The notes under the pieces: generated by a model
Seen by the model: only the letters and a program-made list of their open reading frames with translations
What the model was told of the DNA's origin: nothing
Databases searched by the model: none
Position numbers and translations under genes: made by a program
Part shown: positions 31,320-39,944 of the stretch, piece after piece
Position numbering within the stretch: the first letter of the stretch is position 1
Layout of the letters: each line of letters begins with the position of its first letter
Origin: UBA1240 sp045599185
Lineage (GTDB): Bacteria > Spirochaetota > Spirochaetia > Treponematales > Treponemataceae
Length of the DNA: 64,000 nt
Assembly (NCBI GenBank): GCA_045599185.1
Contig: JAZRVO010000032.1
Location: 65,225-129,224 of the forward strand
Direction of reading: 5' to 3'

Positions 31320-32761
31320 TGAACGATAATATTTATCTTGAACTTGAAATCAGAAAATCTAATGGGAAAACAGACGATTTTGGAAATTATATTTTTGAAG
31401 TCGAAGCCAGCAACGAAAACCTTGATTTGCAAAATCAAATTGTTTTACAAAATGCCTTAATGGAGTCAAAAGAAGAGTTCTTGAAAGGCGGTGTAATCAG
31501 TTTTGACCATTTACACAAGCGTAAAGACGAAGACGGCAATGTTATTTCAGACCCTTCTATGGTTATTGGTGAGCCTATTGATGTTAAGTTTGATACTGAA
31601 AAGAAATCGACTGTAGTGGTAGGCAAGCTTTATTCTACAAACGAAAAGGCTAAAGAGCTGATTAAGATGCTTAAGGCTGGTTCGACTCGTGTAAGGGCTA
31701 GTGTCGGTGGTATTTTTCCGCAGGTTGTTAAAAATAAAAAGACAGGCGTTGAAAAAATTATCCATGTACTTTGGAACGACCTTGCACTTACTACAAGCCC
31801 GGTAAACAATACGGTTGGAAGTGCTGTTTTTGCAAAATCCATGACGGCGCAGGAGTTTGTCAACTATCTGCCGCTTGAAATGAAAAAATCTTTATGCGCC
31901 GGTTACGGTACAGATTCTGCTGAACTGTCCGGCGGTGCTTGCCTTATTCCCGAAGATACTTCAACCAATTCCGTAAACATAATGAATGAAAGCCAGTTTG
32001 ACAGTGTGATTAGAGATGTTGCAAACCTTTTGAAAAACGGCGAGATTGCCGGGGAAGAAAATGCAATTGAATATCTTATGTCACATGGTGTTGATATGGA
32101 AACATCGCAAGCGATTGTTTGCGAACTAATATTTCAAGGAGCGCAGAATATGAAAAAATCTTTTTCAAGTGCTGTTTCTGATTTGTATAAGTCACTTGTA
32201 GGGGCTGGTCAGAATGATGACGATGACGAGCTTAACAAAGGCGGCGGCGAATTGGAAGACGGTGACGAACTCGATTTTAGCAGTGATGAAGATTCAGACG
32301 AAGACGAAGAAGAAAACGATTCAGACGAAGACGAAGAAGAAAACGTAAGCGGTGCAGAAGTTTTGAAGTCTTTGGACTTTGAACTTAAAACAATGCGTAA
32401 ATCGATGAAAGCCCAAAGGGAACAGATTAAGGATTTGGGCGAAGCTGTTGAAACTTTGGCAAAAATGGTTTGCAAAATCGGCAATGAAAAAATGCCACCG
32501 CGTTCAGTTATGGCTAAAAGCATGCCGGGTAGTACAGGTAAACCGGGCAAAGGTGTAAAAATGCCTAACGGCAGACCTACAGAAGATGACCTGTACCGGG
32601 TTCAATGCGTTTTGCAGCGTTGCGTCAAGGAAGGCGTGATTGATATGCAGAAGTCGAGCATGATTAGCAGTGATATGCAGAAATGTATGTATACAGGTAA
32701 ACCAATGAAGCAGGAATATTATGAATTCTTGCAGAAAGAACTTAAAAAGGGGGATAACTAA
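31319..32761 (+). CDS. Capsid maturation protease/scaffold-like protein
   Basis: This 480-residue protein has an N-terminal protease-like domain (GGVISFDHLHKRKD, GSTRVRASVGGIFPQVV, DLALTTSPVNNTV) similar in layout to XkdF/prohead-protease fusions, with a conserved His and Ser. The rest is scaffold-like: helical, then a long Asp/Glu run (about residues 300-345), then a coiled coil. The segment AGYGTDSAELSGGACLIPED near 195 recurs near the N-terminus of the capsid protein. It contains eight K-S motifs (AKSMTAQ, KKSFSS, YKSLVG, RKSMKA, AKSMPG and others), consistent with self-processing. Confidence 0.7.
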   Translation: MNDNIYLELEIRKSNGKTDDFGNYIFEVEASNENLDLQNQIVLQNALMESKEEFLKGGVISFDHLHKRKDEDGNVISDPSMVIGEPIDVKFDTEKKSTVVVGKLYSTNEKAKELIKMLKAGSTRVRASVGGIFPQVVKNKKTGVEKIIHVLWNDLALTTSPVNNTVGSAVFAKSMTAQEFVNYLPLEMKKSLCAGYGTDSAELSGGACLIPEDTSTNSVNIMNESQFDSVIRDVANLLKNGEIAGEENAIEYLMSHGVDMETSQAIVCELIFQGAQNMKKSFSSAVSDLYKSLVGAGQNDDDDELNKGGGELEDGDELDFSSDEDSDEDEEENDSDEDEEENVSGAEVLKSLDFELKTMRKSMKAQREQIKDLGEAVETLAKMVCKIGNEKMPPRSVMAKSMPGSTGKPGKGVKMPNGRPTEDDLYRVQCVLQRCVKEGVIDMQKSSMISSDMQKCMYTGKPMKQEYYEFLQKELKKGDN

Positions 32762-34164
32762 TGGGATTTTTTGATAATTCTGCAACCGGCGAAATGGGAG
32801 CACAGGAAGTAAACGAATTGCAGAAGGCACTTTCCGCAGGATATGGCACAGATTCGGCAAACTTTACCGGCGGACGTGCACTTATCCCGGAAAACTTGGA
32901 ATCGGAAACTGTAAACGTTGTTGCACAGCTGAAAGAAGACTGTAAGATTATGAACTCGGTAAAGAAAACACCGGTACGTTCTACTGTACATGAAGTAAAC
33001 TTGCGTACAGACCACGGCAACTGGAGACACCTTTCTGTTGCAGAAGGCGGCGAAAGCGTTGATACAGACCAGTCTCTTGAACGCAAAGCTTTTGCAATGA
33101 AATACTTGCAGACACGCCGAAGTGTTACAAAACAAATGGAAGCAGCTGAAACTTTTGAAGGTGCTTTGGCAAGCGAAAAACTTGCAGGCGTTGAAACAAT
33201 CATCAAGGGTGCTGAATATCAGTGTTTTCATGGTGATTCTGCTGTTGTGCCTACAGAGTTTGACGGATTTATTTCTTCAATCAAAAAAGCCAAAGAAGAT
33301 GACCGCAATATCATTGACTTGCGCGGTTCTTCACTTGGTTCTTACGGCGAAAAAATCTTTGACGAAATTGCTGCAAAGGTGCGCACAAAGGGCGGCTTTA
33401 TTGACAAGGCTATGTACCCGGTTGTGCTTGCGAAAGAAATCAAGGAAATGTTTGCAGACAAACAGCGTTATGTAATGAACAACCCATTGCAGAATCTTTC
33501 TTTCAAATCTATTCCGGATTATGGAACTGCCGTTGGTGCAAACATTGCATTGAGCGGAGAAGATGCAGGCGATGACCTTTTCTATGAATGCAAGGGTGAG
33601 GTTTTCGCAGAGGGCGACCCGATGCGCAGACCGCCAGCACCGGCTGCTGTAACGGTTGCCGCCGCTGTAAATGCCGCTTCAAGTTTTGCAGCAGCAGACG
33701 CAGGTGCTTATATGTACAAGGTTCATGCAGTTAACCAGTACGGTATCAGCGAAGGAACGGAAATTAAAGCCGCAGTTGCTGTTGCAGCCGGGGCAGGTGT
33801 AACCATTACTATTACACCGTCTGCCGGTATTGCCGCAACAGGTTTCATTATCTGCCGTTCTGCAAAAGGCGGTAAGACTTGCATGGAAATGGTTAAAGTG
33901 CCTAATAGCGGCAATGCAACAACCATTCACGTTGACCTTGACAAAGACTTGCCGGGTACTGCTTCTATGCTTTTCCTTCCAAAAAAACGTTTGCAGCCAA
34001 TTTACACTTTCTCACAGTTGCTTCCTGTATGTACTTTCCCTCTTTCTGCCACAAACAAGGCAGAAACACCATTCCTTGTAATGATGTTTGGTGCGCTTGA
34101 AGTGCGTGCGGCTAAGCACATGGGCTTGGTTGAAAACATTTCATACGCAGGGGGCTTGTACTAA
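32761..34164 (+). CDS. Major capsid protein with Ig/FN3-like insertion
   Basis: This 467-residue protein lies directly after the protease/scaffold, as expected for a major capsid protein. The N-terminal arm carries AGYGTDSANFTGGRALIPEN. The HK97-like core includes VRSTVHEVNLRTDHGNW, GAEYQCFHGDSAVVPTEFDG and FADKQRYVMNNPLQ. Residues about 280-400 form an inserted beta domain (MYKVHAVNQYGISEGTEIKA, then GFIICRSAKGG) of FN3/Ig type, usually surface exposed. The core resumes at PIYTFSQLLPVCTFPLSA. Stop and start codons overlap its neighbours. Confidence 0.85.
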   Translation: MGFFDNSATGEMGAQEVNELQKALSAGYGTDSANFTGGRALIPENLESETVNVVAQLKEDCKIMNSVKKTPVRSTVHEVNLRTDHGNWRHLSVAEGGESVDTDQSLERKAFAMKYLQTRRSVTKQMEAAETFEGALASEKLAGVETIIKGAEYQCFHGDSAVVPTEFDGFISSIKKAKEDDRNIIDLRGSSLGSYGEKIFDEIAAKVRTKGGFIDKAMYPVVLAKEIKEMFADKQRYVMNNPLQNLSFKSIPDYGTAVGANIALSGEDAGDDLFYECKGEVFAEGDPMRRPPAPAAVTVAAAVNAASSFAAADAGAYMYKVHAVNQYGISEGTEIKAAVAVAAGAGVTITITPSAGIAATGFIICRSAKGGKTCMEMVKVPNSGNATTIHVDLDKDLPGTASMLFLPKKRLQPIYTFSQLLPVCTFPLSATNKAETPFLVMMFGALEVRAAKHMGLVENISYAGGLY

Positions 34165-34535
34165 TGGCTAAACCTACAGATGCTAAGACACAGAAAGCAG
34201 TAGTTGCCGGTTCTGAAACAGTTGCCGAAACACCGGCAACTGAAAATACTGGCGGCAATGCTGCGAACGAATCACCGGCAACTGAAAACACGGATAACGC
34301 CGAAACAGACGGCGGACAGGTCACGCTTTCCGGGGATAACGGCGGCGAAAACACCGCCGGACTGCCTTTTACCGTAAAAGACGGACTTGTTGATGTTGTC
34401 CTGAAAGAATTTGCAGGGCGTTCTTTGTATGGAACTACCGGCGAAATCATTCATTTTGATGAAAACGGTTGTGCAAAAGTTGTATTTGAAGAAGCCCTGT
34501 ATTTTCAGAAAATGCCGGGCATTGAATACAAATAA
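34164..34535 (+). CDS. Small head protein with repeat-containing acidic N-terminus
   Basis: The 123-residue protein starts at the capsid-protein stop. Residues 15-60 are low complexity with a repeated SPATENT-type segment (nearly identical in DNA, 34229-34294), and the C-terminal half is compact (TVKDGLVDVVLKEFAGRSL). A head-stabilising or connector role is suggested by position only. Confidence 0.6.
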   Translation: MAKPTDAKTQKAVVAGSETVAETPATENTGGNAANESPATENTDNAETDGGQVTLSGDNGGENTAGLPFTVKDGLVDVVLKEFAGRSLYGTTGEIIHFDENGCAKVVFEEALYFQKMPGIEYK

Positions 34536-34560
34536 TTTTTAATTCTTTCAAAGGGAATAT

Positions 34561-35691
34561 ATGATAATTGCGACAAGTGTAAAAAACAGAATACTGGTTA
34601 CTATTGAAGACAGTAGGGCTATAGATTTTAGGCTTGAGAGAAAAGCCTATGATGATGAAAGTATTTTGGTTTACACAAGCCGCGGCTTCTGTATTCCCGA
34701 TGAAGAGAATGTCCCGGTTGGCGTAAACGGTGATATTCTTGACAACTTTAACATTGAAGCAGATAAGCTTTACTGTTACCGCTATGTAGATTTTGAAAAG
34801 AAAAACCCGACTGATGATGATTATATCTGTTCTAACTGGGTAAAAAACGGCGGTGACAAGGCAATAGGCTATTCGTTCAACAATTATAAAATTGCACCGG
34901 GTACATGGGGAGCTGTTGTAACACCGGACGACATACGCTTTACCTATTTATGGGGAACCGATTTTAGGGCAACAAACGGCGAATCTTTTACGGACGAACA
35001 AACACAGTTCTTTATTGATTCTGCACTTGCAGAAATTGAACGCCGTTTGGATATTACAATTAAAAAACGCAGAATAAGATGTAACGCAAAAGAAAGAAAG
35101 CTGATAAAAGGCGTTGATTATGATGTTGACGAAGCCGTTTACAACTTCAAATATGCACGCATTGCACGTTATGGACTTATAAAGACAAGACAGAAACCAA
35201 TAATTCAATTACATAAACTTGAACTTTTAAGCCGTTTGCAGGGTGCGAAAAACCTTACGGCGACGACTGTTGCAGACAAGACAAAAGGCTTGCTGATGCT
35301 TATGGAAAGACCGCTGAAACCTAGCGAAACTTCCAGCGGCATACAGGCGGCAATCGGTATGTACGGCAACCAGACACGCAATTTGCAGCTGTTTTATGCC
35401 ATTGATTATGATGCAGGTTTTGAAACCAGCGATGAAATTCCCGATGATTTAAGGCAGGTTATAGCCAAACAGGCGGCTGTAAGCCTGCTTAACATTATCG
35501 GTGACGGCTTGATGTCGGGTTTTTCTTCCAGTTCGTTAAGCATGGACGGATTGAGCGAGTCTTTCAGTTCTACGCAGAGTGCTACAAGTGCGTACTTTGG
35601 CGCGCGCATTAAGGTTTATCAGGACGAGATTGAAGACTATATAAAAGAAAACAAAAACAGATTTGCCAATATGCCAATGGGTGCTATTTAG
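34561..35691 (+). CDS. Head-tail connector-type virion protein
   Basis: This 376-residue protein has a beta-rich N-terminal half and a C-terminal half (FTDEQTQFFIDSALAEIERRL, LHKLELLSRLQGAK, DDLRQVIAKQAAVSLLNIIG) with the helical pattern of phage head-completion adaptors. It follows the capsid protein as connector genes do. The Ser-rich stretch GFSSSSLSMDGLSESF is typical of such proteins in large myophages. Exact equivalence is not proven. Confidence 0.65.
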   Translation: MIIATSVKNRILVTIEDSRAIDFRLERKAYDDESILVYTSRGFCIPDEENVPVGVNGDILDNFNIEADKLYCYRYVDFEKKNPTDDDYICSNWVKNGGDKAIGYSFNNYKIAPGTWGAVVTPDDIRFTYLWGTDFRATNGESFTDEQTQFFIDSALAEIERRLDITIKKRRIRCNAKERKLIKGVDYDVDEAVYNFKYARIARYGLIKTRQKPIIQLHKLELLSRLQGAKNLTATTVADKTKGLLMLMERPLKPSETSSGIQAAIGMYGNQTRNLQLFYAIDYDAGFETSDEIPDDLRQVIAKQAAVSLLNIIGDGLMSGFSSSSLSMDGLSESFSSTQSATSAYFGARIKVYQDEIEDYIKENKNRFANMPMGAI

Positions 35692-35712
35692 GCTATTTAA
35701 AAGGAAGAAAAA

Positions 35713-36480
35713 ATGCCGGATTTGACGCTGAATAAGTTGAAAGTGGCTGGTATTCCCACTTTAGAAAATAATTTTGGTACAAAGAAAAAGGATTTTAGAG
35801 GGTTAACAGCAGAAGAAACCATGAAGAACATGCTGCTGCCTTTTGAAATAATGAGACCTTACGGTATAGCTGAAAACTGTAAAATTGAAAGAATTGAACA
35901 CGATGCAAAGCTTGAGATAACGACTCCAAATATTCAGCTTGAACTTGGAGAGGGTGCATATACCGGCTTGAAGCTTGATGTTATTGCTAACTTTAAGGCT
36001 GGCAATGCAACCATTGTTTACGGCAAACCTGAAAAAGGAATTGAGCCGGAAAATACAGAAGAAAGTGCTGAAAATGTTGAAGGAAGCGAGGAAACTGAAA
36101 GCACTGAAAATGAAGGGAATACGGGAACTGCTGGTAAACTGTTTGAAAGTATTTCCATTTGTTCCGGGCAGACAAGAACATTTACATGGAACGGTATCTG
36201 CTGGGTAGGCAACAGTACCGGCGATTTACGCTTTAACAATATTGCTGTACCGGTAGAAGCATGGACTGAAAGCAGTGAACATACCGGTTTTGACTATGAA
36301 GCGGTAATTGAACTGGACGGCGTGAGTGAAAACCTTTTGCCCGATGTTAACTTTGCATATTTGGAAAGTATAAGCGGTGTTTTTGCAGATTTTGCAGAAA
36401 GCATTGAAAACGGCGTAAAGATTTACGCAAACAAAAAGCCGGTTAATGCAATAATCATTTTAGAAATAACCTGTAAATAA
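35713..36480 (+). CDS. Hypothetical virion protein (255 aa)
   Basis: The N-terminal 60 residues (LTLNKLKVAGIPTLENNF) lead to a beta-rich domain, an acidic Glu/Asn linker (about 110-140) and a second beta domain (TFTWNGICWVGNSTGDLRF). It sits in the neck-gene cluster, and its stop abuts the next ATG. No family recognised. Confidence 0.55.
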   Translation: MPDLTLNKLKVAGIPTLENNFGTKKKDFRGLTAEETMKNMLLPFEIMRPYGIAENCKIERIEHDAKLEITTPNIQLELGEGAYTGLKLDVIANFKAGNATIVYGKPEKGIEPENTEESAENVEGSEETESTENEGNTGTAGKLFESISICSGQTRTFTWNGICWVGNSTGDLRFNNIAVPVEAWTESSEHTGFDYEAVIELDGVSENLLPDVNFAYLESISGVFADFAESIENGVKIYANKKPVNAIIILEITCK

Positions 36481-37683
36481 ATGAAAGACTTAAATTACTT
36501 TAAGAAAGAATTAAATAAAATACTGGACAAACAGCTTGAAGAGCTGGAAAAGGGAGTGACGAAAAGCTTTAGTGAATGGGTTGATTATATCTGCAAGGGT
36601 GCAAACCGCGGACACTTGGTAGCAAAGCAGATTACTAAAAGAAATGCTAAGACAGGCAAGGTTTATACTTCTACAGTTTGGGTAAACCCGAATAAAGTAA
36701 ACGGCTTGAAAAAATACCATGAACAGGATTCTCAAAGTGCTAAAGTTGCCATAGGAAAAATAAAAGGGAAAATTAACACTTGTAAAAGCTCACAAGAGTT
36801 ATTGGATTTGGTTCTTAAAAATATAGACCGATTCAGTGATGAAAGAGGTTTTCCGTTGCCAATCGTAAAAGAATTAAGCGAATGGGCAAGCGGTAAAAAT
36901 GCCGAATTAGAACATACGCCGGAAGGGAAAACACAGAAAGAGCATAACGACGACTTGAAGAAGATTAAGCGTAGAAACGCAGAAGTCTATAACAAAAAGC
37001 GTGCCGAACACATTAGGCAAGATATGAAATTGAACAAGGTTGAGTATTCAGAAGAATTATTGTCGAGAAAAGAAGCTGCTGAAAAAATTGCAGTGTATAA
37101 AAATGTAATGTTAGAAAATATGGAAACAGGCTTGAAAGCAAGTTATAACAATACTGGTGCAGGAAAACTTATTTCTCAAAAAGCAGTGGACAAATCAATA
37201 AAAAATGGATTTTCACAGGAAGAACATTTTACCATTGCAAGCCATATACAAGAGGTTTTTAAAAATGCAAATCTTGTGTCTATAGAGCCGGACAGAGATT
37301 CAGATTTAAATGATAATGTAACAGAGGTTAGACGCTATGCCGTAGAGTTTAAGTTAAACGGCAAGAAAGGCTTTGCCTTAATGACTGTAAAATTGAACAA
37401 GGATAGCACAAAAAAACTATATGCACTTGAATTGAATTATCTAACAAAAAATAAACCTGTTGTGGCTAGTGATGAGGTTAAGGATAACTCCAATAACGAA
37501 AACGCTTACCGTGAAGATAAGTCTCATCGCCAAACAGGTTCTATAAAAAATATAAACTCTAAAGTTGATTCTGTCAATGACAAAGATGTGAATAAAAGTT
37601 TTAGCAGTGAATACTGTAGGGCTTTTGGAGTTGCAAATATCAGCTTAAATAAGGAGATGAAACAATGGCAGCAGGAAGATTAA
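36481..37683 (+). CDS. Cargo protein A: shared adapter plus LPD3-like (BECR) domain
   Basis: The start abuts the previous stop. Residues 1-135 are the shared adapter (DLNYFKKELNKILDKQLEEL, VTKSFSEWVDY, GHLVAKQITKRNAKTGKVY, VWVNPNKVNGLKKYHEQD). The middle (QEEHFTIASHIQEVFKNANL, then RYAVEFKLNGKKGFALMTVK and LYALELNYL) resembles large polyvalent protein-associated domain 3, a BECR-fold nuclease relative. The C-terminal tag reads INSKVDSVNDKDVNKSF and AFGVANISLN. Its closest relative is the amber-interrupted gene at 41117, identical in the tag DNA over about 50 bases. Confidence 0.75.
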   Translation: MKDLNYFKKELNKILDKQLEELEKGVTKSFSEWVDYICKGANRGHLVAKQITKRNAKTGKVYTSTVWVNPNKVNGLKKYHEQDSQSAKVAIGKIKGKINTCKSSQELLDLVLKNIDRFSDERGFPLPIVKELSEWASGKNAELEHTPEGKTQKEHNDDLKKIKRRNAEVYNKKRAEHIRQDMKLNKVEYSEELLSRKEAAEKIAVYKNVMLENMETGLKASYNNTGAGKLISQKAVDKSIKNGFSQEEHFTIASHIQEVFKNANLVSIEPDRDSDLNDNVTEVRRYAVEFKLNGKKGFALMTVKLNKDSTKKLYALELNYLTKNKPVVASDEVKDNSNNENAYREDKSHRQTGSIKNINSKVDSVNDKDVNKSFSSEYCRAFGVANISLNKEMKQWQQED

Positions 37684-38258
37684 CCACTATGGGCGGTGTT
37701 TTGCCTAGTCGGCGTAAACAAAAAGTAGGCAATTGTGATATAGAACTTAATGCTAAAGGTGAAGTTATTAAAATAGTAGGAAAATCAAGCAATGCTTGTG
37801 TTGTTAACGGCAATCTATACCCATTGAGCTGTAGTTTATCTGACAACGCATCACCACCCGGGCGAGATTTGGTTGACTATCTGCACGAAGTACATGATGG
37901 TTGGACTATGGATTTTGGAACACCTAGACATTATGGTGTATATGCAAGTCGCCCGGGCTTACATGGATATATTGGCGATTTACAGTTAGCCGTAACAGCA
38001 TACGGAAGGTGGCGCGTTAATTTTCACATAGAAGAAGATACAGATTATTACGAAGGCATTAAAGAAATGCAGTATTGGACTGGTGGTAGTATCCAAAACG
38101 CAAGTCATAAAAAAAGTGTTTCGGGAGGTCATTATGTTCACGATTATTCTTTTGACGTGGTTAACGGTGTCGGAAGTTTGTATGTACGTGGAGGAATAAG
38201 AAGTAATTCAGAAACTTTTACGGTTCAAGCTTCTCGTTCTTTTATTGGTATTGAATAA
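37665..38258 (+). CDS. Hypothetical beta-rich protein (197 aa)
   Basis: The ATG overlaps the end of cargo protein A with a TAAGGAGATG SD. The product is rich in Gly, Ser and aromatics (YASRPGLHGYIGDLQLAV, YGRWRVNFHIEEDTDYYEG) without clear domains. It has no counterpart beside the other cargo genes, although a similar small beta-rich gene follows the second one (39567). An immunity or decoration protein is possible; no evidence decides. Confidence 0.55.
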   Translation: MAAGRLTTMGGVLPSRRKQKVGNCDIELNAKGEVIKIVGKSSNACVVNGNLYPLSCSLSDNASPPGRDLVDYLHEVHDGWTMDFGTPRHYGVYASRPGLHGYIGDLQLAVTAYGRWRVNFHIEEDTDYYEGIKEMQYWTGGSIQNASHKKSVSGGHYVHDYSFDVVNGVGSLYVRGGIRSNSETFTVQASRSFIGIE

Positions 38259-39374
38259 ATGAAAGGGCTGAATTACTTTAAGCGTGAACTGAACAATATT
38301 CTCAACAGGCAGCTTGAAGCACTGGAAAAGAAAACGGTTACAAAGTCGTTTTCTGAACTGGTGGATATTATCTGTAAATCTTCAAACCGTTCTCACCTTG
38401 TTGCAAAAAGAGTGCAGGCAAAGAACGAGAAGACCGGGAAAGTTTATATGAAGACTGTTTATGTAAACCCGGATAAAGTGAACGGTTTGAAGAAATACAC
38501 AATCAAGCAAAATATGAGCAGCGAGGAAAAAAGAAACCTTGCTATTGCCATAACTAAACTCAAAAAGGCTATTGATAAGTGCGAAAGTGAAGAGCAGCTT
38601 CTTAAACTTGTTTTAAGAAACAAAGGGCGATTCTCTGACGAAAACGGTAGACCGTTGCAGATTGTTGAAGAGTTGCGAGATTATGTTGTAGAACATCAGA
38701 AAAAACTTGCAAATAATCCTAAATCTAACTTATCAAAACTTGAGAAAAAAATGACTATAAAGGGGTATTGTGAGTGGGGAACTGTATATGAAATGCAGAA
38801 AAACACAACTTCTTTAGAAGCTGCAAAGTTTTTATTGGGAAAACAAGACGGATTTGTAGAAAATGCCTTTACTGGTGTTAATAAAAACAAAAAACAATTT
38901 AAAGTCGGTTTGTGTTGGGGACATAGTGGTCTTGGATTAAAGAAAATTATTGAAAAGCATATTATTAGACTTTCTGATTTTGAAACATTAGAAGATGTAT
39001 GCAATGCAATTTCTAATGTATTAACCAATGGAAGAGTAGAAAAAGAACGTGATAACAAAATCATCATGGTAAATGGAAAATACAGAATGATTATTGCAAA
39101 AGAAAGCAATCAATTTGTTATTTCGGCGTTTGATAAAACTAAAGATGAAACAGAAAAAGAAAGAAGTGAAGAAGACAAAGAAAAAAAACGGAAAGAATTA
39201 AACGTAGTAGTCCCTAATTCTTTTACACAGGAAGGCACGCAATTACCTGCAACCGCTTCTATAAATAATATATACTCTAAAGTTGGTTCAGTCAACAATA
39301 TAGACGTGCATAAAAGCTTTGACAGCGACTATTGCCGGGCTTTAGGGGTTGTTCATACTGGATTTAATTATTAA
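38259..39374 (+). CDS. Cargo protein B: shared adapter plus PBECR-like nuclease domain
   Basis: The start abuts the previous stop. Residues 1-135 repeat the adapter (VTKSFSELVDIICKSSNRSH, TGKVYMKTVYVNPDKVNGLK). The central domain (about 160-295: GHSGLGLKKIIEKHI, CNAISNVLTNGRVEKER, YRMIIAKESNQFVISAFD) has the pattern of phage barnase/EndoU/colicin-like nucleases, where a G-GL--I--KH motif starts the fold. The C-terminal tag (IYSKVGSVNNIDVHKSFDSD, YCRALGVVHTG) matches those of cargo A and C. So the same flanks carry a different middle. Confidence 0.75.
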   Translation: MKGLNYFKRELNNILNRQLEALEKKTVTKSFSELVDIICKSSNRSHLVAKRVQAKNEKTGKVYMKTVYVNPDKVNGLKKYTIKQNMSSEEKRNLAIAITKLKKAIDKCESEEQLLKLVLRNKGRFSDENGRPLQIVEELRDYVVEHQKKLANNPKSNLSKLEKKMTIKGYCEWGTVYEMQKNTTSLEAAKFLLGKQDGFVENAFTGVNKNKKQFKVGLCWGHSGLGLKKIIEKHIIRLSDFETLEDVCNAISNVLTNGRVEKERDNKIIMVNGKYRMIIAKESNQFVISAFDKTKDETEKERSEEDKEKKRKELNVVVPNSFTQEGTQLPATASINNIYSKVGSVNNIDVHKSFDSDYCRALGVVHTGFNY

Positions 39375-39385
39375 GGGAGGTGGAA

Positions 39386-39595
39386 TTGAAACTTTACGTT
39401 AAGCGTATGCTGGAAGAAAAGGTTGAACTGGAAAGAAAGATAAATAAAGCGAGAATTGCCATTGCAAAACCGCCGTATGGTATGGATAAACAGCAGGTTT
39501 TGATGCTGGCAGAACAGGTTAAGTCAATGGAAGCGTATTTGGGCTGTTTGAATAAAAGGATTGACTATGACAATACAAGCCATAACGAAGAATAA
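39386..39595 (+). CDS. Small coiled-coil phage protein (69 aa)
   Basis: I choose the TTG at 39386 because AAGGGAGG lies five bases upstream; GTG at 39380 is also possible. The product (MKLYVKRMLEEKVELERKIN, then MDKQQVLMLAEQVKSMEAYL) is two helices forming a likely coiled-coil hairpin, a pattern of small phage proteins near connectors. It overlaps the next gene. Confidence 0.65.
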   Translation: MKLYVKRMLEEKVELERKINKARIAIAKPPYGMDKQQVLMLAEQVKSMEAYLGCLNKRIDYDNTSHNEE

Positions 39596-39932
39596 CAGAG
39601 ACAATGGAGTAAATACCGGCATTGCCAACGCCTATAAGGGTGCAACAAGAATTTTTGGTGCAGATACAAAGACGCAGAACGTATATGCCGGAAGCATAAC
39701 AGAAGCAGGTAAAGCCGGTGAATGTAGAGGTGCAATAATCAACGGCTATTTTAATCCGCCTGTTAATGTGTATTTCAATAACGGTGCACCGAGGCTGATG
39801 TTGACGCTGTCCGGTTCATACAGTAACTATCGTTTTACACAGGTTAATTATGCAAGTTTATTAACGCCACATGGCGACATATACCAGACGCGTACAACAA
39901 CAACTACAATCCGCAATTTTGCCAAAGTATAA
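39567..39932 (+). CDS. Hypothetical protein (121 aa)
   Basis: The ATG at 39567 is preceded by AAAAGGATTGACT. The sequence is Asn/Thr/Gly-rich and beta-like (NAYKGATRIFGADTKTQNVY, PPVNVYFNNGAPRLMLTLSG), suggestive of a virion surface or fibre-like protein. No family recognised. It overlaps the small coiled-coil gene in another frame. Confidence 0.55.
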   Translation: MTIQAITKNNRDNGVNTGIANAYKGATRIFGADTKTQNVYAGSITEAGKAGECRGAIINGYFNPPVNVYFNNGAPRLMLTLSGSYSNYRFTQVNYASLLTPHGDIYQTRTTTTTIRNFAKV

Positions 39933-39944
39933 GAGAGCTGATAA

